From positions 1-8,496 of the forward strand of contig CAMPYS010000052.1 of assembly GCA_946998295.1 (NCBI GenBank): a DNA stretch of 8,496 nt, written 5' to 3'. Of this stretch, positions 6,567 to 8,496 are shown one piece after another. Both the position numbers and the translations under genes were made by a program. The notes beneath the pieces were generated by a model. It worked only from the letters and a program-made list of their open reading frames with translations, did not search any database and was not told where the DNA came from. This stretch comes from an uncultured Prevotella sp. GTDB lineage: Bacteria; Bacteroidota; Bacteroidia; Bacteroidales; Bacteroidaceae. Each line of letters opens with the position of its first letter. Position 1 is the first letter of the stretch.

Positions 6567-7688
6567 ATGCAGGAGATAAAACTCCAAGATTGCGAACAAC
6601 GCCGTCGCTGGGAATGGGAAGACGTACAAACCAGCCTTTTTGGGGTGCAGATGAAATCGCTGAAACTACAACAGACACAAGAGGCAGGCAGTATTTTTAT
6701 CAACGAACTGAAAAACATTGTTATCACCGTGGTGGCAGCAACAGCCGTTATTCACGGACAACTCACACTGGGCATGATGCTTGCCGTGCAGTATATCATC
6801 GGACAACTCAACTCACCTGTTGAGCAGTTAATGAGTTTCTTCTACTCCGTACAAGATGTAAAGATAAGCCTTGAGCGTATCAATGAAATCCACCGCATGG
6901 ATGATGAGAACGGAAAGCAAGAATTGGAAACTTCTGTGAAAGAAGAAAATCAAGGCATAGACCTTGAAAACGTAAACTTTAAGTACGACCCACACGCACT
7001 AAAAACTATCATTGATGATGTTAGCCTCACTATCCCCAAAGGCAAGATAACAGCCATTGTGGGCGCTTCGGGTAGCGGAAAGACCACGCTCATCAAACTA
7101 ATGTTAGGCTATTACCCCGTATTGGGAGGTCAAATAACTATTGGCGGAACAGATGTAAATACGCTCAACAAGAAGTGGTGGCGCAGACAATGTGGTGTGG
7201 TGATGCAAGATGGAGTAATCTTTTCGGAGTCGATAGCACGTAACATTGCCGTAGATGACGGCAAGATAGATAAGGAGCGTTTGCAGAAGTCTGCCGAGAT
7301 AGCCTGCATTCACGACTATGTGATGGGATTGCCTTTAAAATACAACACCAAGATTGGGCGCGATGGCGTCGGCTTGAGTCAAGGACAGAGGCAGCGCATC
7401 CTGATAGCAAGAGCCGTGTATAAGAACCCCGACTATATCTTCCTTGACGAAGCTACCAACTCGCTCGATGCCAACAACGAGCGTATGATTGTGGAGCATC
7501 TTAATGAGTTCTACAAAAGCAAGACGGTAGTTATCGTGGCACACCGACTAAGTACGGTGAAGAATGCCGACCAGATAGTGGTATTAGATAAAGGTAAAGT
7601 AGTGGAAACAGGCAACCACGAAACACTCACAGCAAAGAGAGGCGCATATTATAACCTCGTGAAGAATCAATTGGAATTGGGCAACTAA
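6567..7688 (+). CDS. ABC exporter, C-terminal fragment (last membrane helices and ATPase)
   Basis: Numbering from Met 6567 (codon 359 of the intact gene), residues 49-80 form membrane helices 5 and 6 (NIVITVVAATAVIHG, then MMLAVQYIIGQ). The nucleotide-binding domain follows: Walker A GASGSGKT (166-173), Q-loop VVMQDG (211-216), signature LSQGQ (270-274), Walker B YIFLDE (290-295) and H-loop His326 in VAHRLST. All ATPase motifs are intact. The domain would power export of the peptide after leader removal. The ATG is only an internal methionine 12 bases after the stop; reinitiation there could give a half-transporter, but a complete exporter from two separate halves split at this position is not a known arrangement. 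The base composition is clearly less AT-rich than that of the upstream biosynthetic genes. Confidence 0.9.
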   Translation: MQEIKLQDCEQRRRWEWEDVQTSLFGVQMKSLKLQQTQEAGSIFINELKNIVITVVAATAVIHGQLTLGMMLAVQYIIGQLNSPVEQLMSFFYSVQDVKISLERINEIHRMDDENGKQELETSVKEENQGIDLENVNFKYDPHALKTIIDDVSLTIPKGKITAIVGASGSGKTTLIKLMLGYYPVLGGQITIGGTDVNTLNKKWWRRQCGVVMQDGVIFSESIARNIAVDDGKIDKERLQKSAEIACIHDYVMGLPLKYNTKIGRDGVGLSQGQRQRILIARAVYKNPDYIFLDEATNSLDANNERMIVEHLNEFYKSKTVVIVAHRLSTVKNADQIVVLDKGKVVETGNHETLTAKRGAYYNLVKNQLELGN

Positions 7689-7705
7689 CAGCAGGAAGGA
7701 ATATT

Positions 7706-8185
7706 ATGGTAGACAATAAGATAGAACTCCGCAGCGAGAAGGTAAGGCATATTATTGGCAAGATACCATCAAGGATTGTTCGTTATGGTATCACGATTAT
7801 CACCATTGTGATATTGGGACTGCTGACAGGTGCATACTTTATCCCTTATCCTGAGACCATCAGTGCAAGGATTGAGATGGCAGACGAACATCAAGGAACA
7901 ATAGACATTCCCTATAAATATGTGAATTGGGTAACAAAAGGAATGACGGCAAACATAGAATTTGAGGGCTACGATGCAGAAACCTACGGAACAGCCTATG
8001 GTACGATAACCGCCACATCGCATACACCCCGACAAACGACAGAAGGCAGCGTATTCATGGCACAGGTAAAGGTAACGGATAGCAGGTATAAAATTATCAA
8101 AGGAATGACAGGCACAACATCCATACTCGTAAACAATGAAAGCGTGCTTCAAAGAATTGTCAAGCAAATAACAAACAGCATATAA
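7706..8185 (+). CDS. Short HlyD-like membrane fusion / adaptor protein
   Basis: A 159-residue protein that starts 17 bases after the exporter stop behind a good AGGAAGGA ribosome site (7693-7700), unusual for this phylum. Residues 1-25 are a cytoplasmic tail (KIELRSEKVRHIIGKIPSRI, the usual opening of Bacteroidales HlyD partners), 26-47 one membrane helix, and 48-159 a beta-rich periplasmic part with GMTANIEFEGYDAETYG and a repeat-like GMTGTTSILVNN. The lipoyl halves and the long coiled-coil hairpin of ordinary HlyD proteins, usually 300-430 residues, are missing. Because the frame is clean and the joins look smooth, this may be a naturally compact family and not a deletion, but I cannot exclude an in-frame internal loss. 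It should pair with the exporter at the inner membrane; a short adaptor could not reach a TolC channel in the usual way. Confidence 0.75.
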   Translation: MVDNKIELRSEKVRHIIGKIPSRIVRYGITIITIVILGLLTGAYFIPYPETISARIEMADEHQGTIDIPYKYVNWVTKGMTANIEFEGYDAETYGTAYGTITATSHTPRQTTEGSVFMAQVKVTDSRYKIIKGMTGTTSILVNNESVLQRIVKQITNSI

Positions 8186-8202
8186 TTTCCTTTTTAACCG
8201 TA

Positions 8203-8302
8203 ATAAAGCGGTGAATGAAGAAAGGCAGATGTAGTTACTGCGTAGTACCATTATTTTCGAGTACTTTACTACAAGTTAATCCTTTTTCTTTCACCGCTTT
8301 AT
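8203..8302. repeat. Long-range 13-bp inverted repeat downstream of the operon
   Basis: ATAAAGCGGTGAA (8203-8215) is the exact reverse complement of 8290-8302; the match extends imperfectly inward (TGAAGAAAGG against AGAAAAAGG). The loop is 74 bases and contains shorter GTAGTA/TACTAC pairs. It lies 17 bases after the last stop codon. It lacks a U-run, so a simple terminator is unlikely. It could be a recombination or element-end structure. This repeat, the overlapping one at 8280-8350 and the doubtful fragment at the right edge are all I see between 8186 and 8443. Confidence 0.6.
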
Positions 8303-8350
8303 CCTTTATAGTAGTTATGTAGTAAGATATAATCAGTGAAAGAAAAAGGA
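8280..8350. repeat. 15-bp inverted repeat overlapping the previous one
   Basis: TCCTTTTTCTTTCAC (8280-8294) is the exact reverse complement of GTGAAAGAAAAAGGA (8336-8350), with a 41-base loop. Its left arm shares bases 8290-8294 with the right arm of the 8203-8302 repeat, so in single-stranded form only one of the two stems can form. The region 8211-8225 is a diverged direct copy of 8336-8349. Confidence 0.6.
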
Positions 8351-8443
8351 AAGATAAGAAACAATCAATTAGTTATTCGTGTTACCTAGCAGGAATACTG
8401 GTGTTATCATGGATGCTGATTTCTGCAACTTTAGATAAATATA
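8336..8443 (+). pseudogene. Possible N-terminal remnant of a small membrane-protein gene cut by the right IS
   Basis: The frame open from 8326 encodes a convincing membrane helix just before the repeat: CYLAGILVLSWMLISATLDK. No ATG precedes it; candidate starts are GTG 8401 or ATG 8413, or GTG 8336 in a neighbouring frame (KEKGKIRNNQLVIRVT) followed by a frameshift. A helix ending in LDK followed by hydrophobics resembles the first segment of MauE/DoxX-like redox membrane proteins, which can accompany peptide clusters in this phylum, but too little remains to be sure. The reading frame continues by chance through the IS end. It may be nothing more than non-coding DNA. Confidence 0.25.
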
Positions 8444-8496
8444 TATTGCTGTCCGGTAAAACTCAAAAGAGCATAAATATCTTCCCCAAAGCCCCG
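8444..8496. mobile_element. Insertion-sequence end, right copy (outer part lies beyond the window)
   Basis: This is the inverted copy of bases 3-55, with mismatches only at two positions (C/T and A/G on the shared strand). The inner terminus TATTGCTGTCCGGTAAAACT is where it meets unique sequence. Together with the left copy it brackets the whole peptide locus. The two could be ends of two IS copies flanking a composite-transposon-like segment, or the places where an assembly stopped at a repeat. Confidence 0.6.

Noticed and set aside
6590..6823. Alternate-frame 77-codon frame within the exporter
   Set aside because: It is a shadow of the ABC transporter frame, which carries conserved helices and ATPase motifs.
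7769..8251. Long open frame on the minus strand opposite the HlyD-like gene
   Set aside because: It is antisense to a gene with recognisable features, is Cys-rich without domain logic and has no supporting context.
8215..8322. 35-codon frame starting MKKGRCSYCVV downstream of the operon
   Set aside because: It overlaps the inverted-repeat cluster, has no leader or Gly-Gly site and no clear ribosome site; composition and length are compatible with chance, although its CxxC is curious.
1..8496. CRISPR array, tRNA or rRNA genes
   Set aside because: No regularly spaced direct repeats, cloverleaf-like segments or conserved ribosomal RNA stretches were seen.

Overview
The window looks like an accessory locus from a Bacteroidales bacterium, perhaps Bacteroides, Prevotella or a relative. 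The main reasons are a promoter of the TTTG-N20-TAnnTTTG type, AT-rich leaders without classical Shine-Dalgarno sequences before most genes, a DUF3244-type secreted protein, a TPR-membrane-HTH regulator, and an OMP_b-brl_3-type outer-membrane barrel. The genus cannot be fixed from this sequence.

Layout. Bases 1-55 and 8444-8496 form a 53-bp inverted repeat with two mismatches, most likely insertion-sequence ends. The left one truncates a membrane-bound regulator (57-1091). Next come a 12-bp-arm palindrome and a good Bacteroides-type promoter (1137-1215). All remaining genes are on the + strand and look like one operon: a secreted DUF3244-like protein (1243-1599), a 65-residue double-glycine peptide precursor with four core cysteines (1640-1837), a hairpin, a radical SAM/SPASM peptide maturase split by a frameshift (1904-3375), an outer-membrane plug-and-barrel protein (3368-5500), a C39-peptidase ABC exporter split by an ochre stop (5493-7688), and a short HlyD-like adaptor (7706-8185). 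The last 311 bases hold a cluster of inverted repeats and a possible cut-off membrane-protein gene before the right insertion-sequence end.

How it works together (inference from gene families and order): this is a ribosomally made, post-translationally modified peptide (RiPP) cluster of the Bacteroidales double-glycine/radical-SAM kind. The maturase would bind the leader, perhaps through its N-terminal winged-helix-like region, and modify the Cys-rich core. The C39 transporter would cleave after Gly-Gly and export the core across the inner membrane, with the HlyD-like protein as periplasmic adaptor. The co-transcribed outer-membrane protein is a candidate conduit or receptor. No TolC homologue is present.

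Condition. The locus appears to be decaying, or switched off. The regulator has lost its N-terminus, the maturase has a one-base lesion in an A8 run, and the exporter has an in-frame TAA that looks like a CAA-to-TAA change. The small genes and the barrel gene are intact. Sequencing error at the A-run, or slippage there, remains possible. Base composition also changes inside the exporter gene: the biosynthetic part is very AT-rich, while the transporter part is near 50% GC in places.
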